Assembly (NCBI GenBank): GCA_046329195.1
Contig: JAXLVB010000001.1
Coordinates: forward strand, 992,001 to 1,056,000
Direction of reading: 5' to 3'
From: JAXLVB01 sp046329195
GTDB lineage: Bacteria; Bacteroidota; Bacteroidia; Cytophagales; Spirosomataceae
Length of the DNA: 64,000 nt
The position numbers and the translations under genes were made by a program. Below, piece by piece: positions 63,180 through 64,000 of the stretch (position 1 is the first letter of the stretch; each line of letters starts with the position of its first letter). The notes beneath the pieces are model-generated. The model did not search any database and was not told the origin of the DNA. It worked only from the letters and a program-made list of their open reading frames with translations.

Positions 63180-63212
63180 CAAAGGTAGCAAACTTTTTTT
63201 CTTTCCTGCAAA
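63180..63212 (-). promoter_or_regulatory. tRNA-Phe promoter
   Basis: TTTG (63212-63209), 21 bases, TACCTTTG (63187-63180) on the minus strand. Followed by GCAGTCCCAAAT, the same bases as after the 16S promoter. Confidence 0.65.
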
Positions 63213-63286
63213 TTATCCCCAAATTTTCCCTAAAAAATTTTTACTCTCCCTTCTGTTTGCGAATGTCGGTAGGATTATTTTTCTTT

Positions 63287-63320
63287 GCCAAAAATAGTAT
63301 GCTTGCATACTATTTTTGGC
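63287..63320. promoter_or_regulatory. Perfect palindrome with GTATGCTTGCATAC core (copy 2)
   Basis: 16-bp arms GCCAAAAATAGTATGC / GCATACTATTTTTGGC around TT. Related to the incomplete copy at 48352-48372. Lies 98 bases upstream of the Fe-S oxidoreductase gene. Confidence 0.5.
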
Positions 63321-63360
63321 TGACTAATACTGTGATTCGCATCAAAAAATAACTACCTTG

Positions 63361-63397
63361 TCAGAGATTTAGGCGCTTCATTCGCTTGAATCTCTGA
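63361..63397. repeat. Inverted repeat in the leader of the Fe-S oxidoreductase gene
   Basis: TCAGAGATT (63361-63369) pairs with AATCTCTGA (63389-63397), with partial pairing inside. The hairpin ends 20 bases before the ATG and could affect translation. Confidence 0.5.
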
Positions 63398-63417
63398 CCA
63401 ATAAGTTTCTACCCGTC

Positions 63418-64000
63418 ATGCAACTACTCCAACAATTGCTGTTCATTGTGGCGCTTGGCGCAGCCGCTTGGATGATTTATCGTCGAGTGACTATTATCAA
63501 AAAAACGATTCAGTTGGGTAAAGCCGAAAATCGCTCCGACCAACCCGCCAAACGCCTCCGTACGATGCTGCTGGTGGCTTTTGGCCAAAAAAAGATGTTT
63601 GACCGCCCAGTAGTAGGCATCATGCACTTTGTGATTTATGCAGGCTTTTTGCTCATTAATATCGAAGTACTCGAAATCGTACTGGATGGAATCTTGGGTA
63701 CTCATCGTTTGTTTGCTCCGCTGTTAGGGTCATTTTACGGCGTATTGATTAACTTCTTTGAGTTGTTGGCCGTTGGAGTGCTGGTGGTTTGTGTGATTTT
63801 CTTGGTTCGGCGCAACATCACCAAAGTAGAGCGCCTGCAGGGTACTCGCCACCGAGAACTCAATGGATGGCCTTTATTAGACGCTAATGTGATTCTGGTT
63901 ACTGAAATCTTACTGATGCTGGCGATTCTGACCATGAATGCCGCCGATAGTGTGCTCCAAGAGCATCATGTGGAACATTACCATGAGGTAGGTAGCTTTG
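63418..64000 (+). CDS. Membrane-bound Fe-S oxidoreductase, N-terminal part (cut by window edge)
   Basis: The first 194 codons are open to the end of the window. They encode MQLLQQLLFIVALGAAAWMIY, a cytoplasmic loop, VVGIMHFVIYAGFLLINIEVLEIV, a segment LINFFELLAVGVLVVCVIFLV and LVTEILLMLAILTMNAADSVL. This is the NarI-like membrane part that in Bacteroidota precedes two 4Fe-4S clusters and CCG domains ((Fe-S)-binding, heterodisulfide-reductase-like protein). The clusters themselves are outside the window, so the family call rests on the membrane part alone. Confidence 0.7.
   Translation, partial: MQLLQQLLFIVALGAAAWMIYRRVTIIKKTIQLGKAENRSDQPAKRLRTMLLVAFGQKKMFDRPVVGIMHFVIYAGFLLINIEVLEIVLDGILGTHRLFAPLLGSFYGVLINFFELLAVGVLVVCVIFLVRRNITKVERLQGTRHRELNGWPLLDANVILVTEILLMLAILTMNAADSVLQEHHVEHYHEVGSF

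Overview
The window is a chromosomal segment of a Bacteroidota bacterium, most likely order Cytophagales (Spirosomaceae/Cytophagaceae relatives). The evidence is a 16S rRNA gene of Bacteroidetes type, promoters of the Bacteroidota form TTG/TTTG-N19..21-TAnnTTTG, almost no Shine-Dalgarno sequences, LytS/LytTR two-component pairs, a mutY-ssb-gldE cluster, and a 29-residue basic protein typical of the phylum. Host genes are compact and mostly housekeeping.

Layout. 1-1453 is a 16S rRNA gene (minus strand, 3' end cut by the window edge) with its promoter near 1606-1636. 1828-10450 holds proline/glutamate metabolism (P5C dehydrogenase, proC), a DnaQ-like exonuclease, an amidohydrolase, gatB, a TlpA-like lipoprotein thioredoxin and a DUF72 protein. 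10713-12754 holds two secreted proteins, one with an HExxH motif. 12850-16088 is a minus-strand run: HU, a TPR protein, a 29-aa mS38-like protein and RNase G. 16405-19443 is mutY-ssb-gldE. 19533-25760 has an acetylxylan-esterase-like enzyme, a Dabb protein, uvrA, fabI and a GNAT. 25870-36896 is a carbohydrate and signalling region: a Gfo/Idh/MocA oxidoreductase with a sugar isomerase, an SGNH hydrolase, a cyclophilin, a BlaI/M56 pair with its own operators, an intradiol-dioxygenase-like protein, a LytS/LytTR pair, a beta-propeller protein with a CPMC thioredoxin-like tail, and a Tat-exported isomerase. 37013-48253 is mostly minus strand: a glycosidase-like/FGE-like fusion, a second LytS/LytTR pair, a VWA-like lipoprotein, fRMsr, conserved unknowns and a penicillin acylase family protein. 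48526-56299 is plus strand: GDPD, a GH3 protein, VOC, MgtC, a long-form ispH, recJ and lptB.

56338-63083 is a 6.7 kb integrated element. It is bounded by a 17-bp direct repeat that copies the 3' end of the tRNA-Phe gene at its right edge. From right to left it carries a frameshifted tyrosine integrase, an unknown protein, an excisionase-like HTH protein with a duplicated start, a coiled-coil protein, an SF3-like helicase/ATPase, an iteron-like array of 11 TTGGAAC copies, a RepB-type primase, and a terminal cargo pair: a RimK-like ATP-grasp ligase whose stop overlaps the start of a 71-aa protein. No capsid, terminase, relaxase or conjugation gene is visible. It looks like a small integrated plasmid or satellite with its own replication module. 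Its ATP-grasp/small-protein pair is the best candidate here for an undescribed system.

The window ends inside a membrane-bound Fe-S oxidoreductase gene. All calls come from reading the sequence and knowledge of the families; no database search was run.
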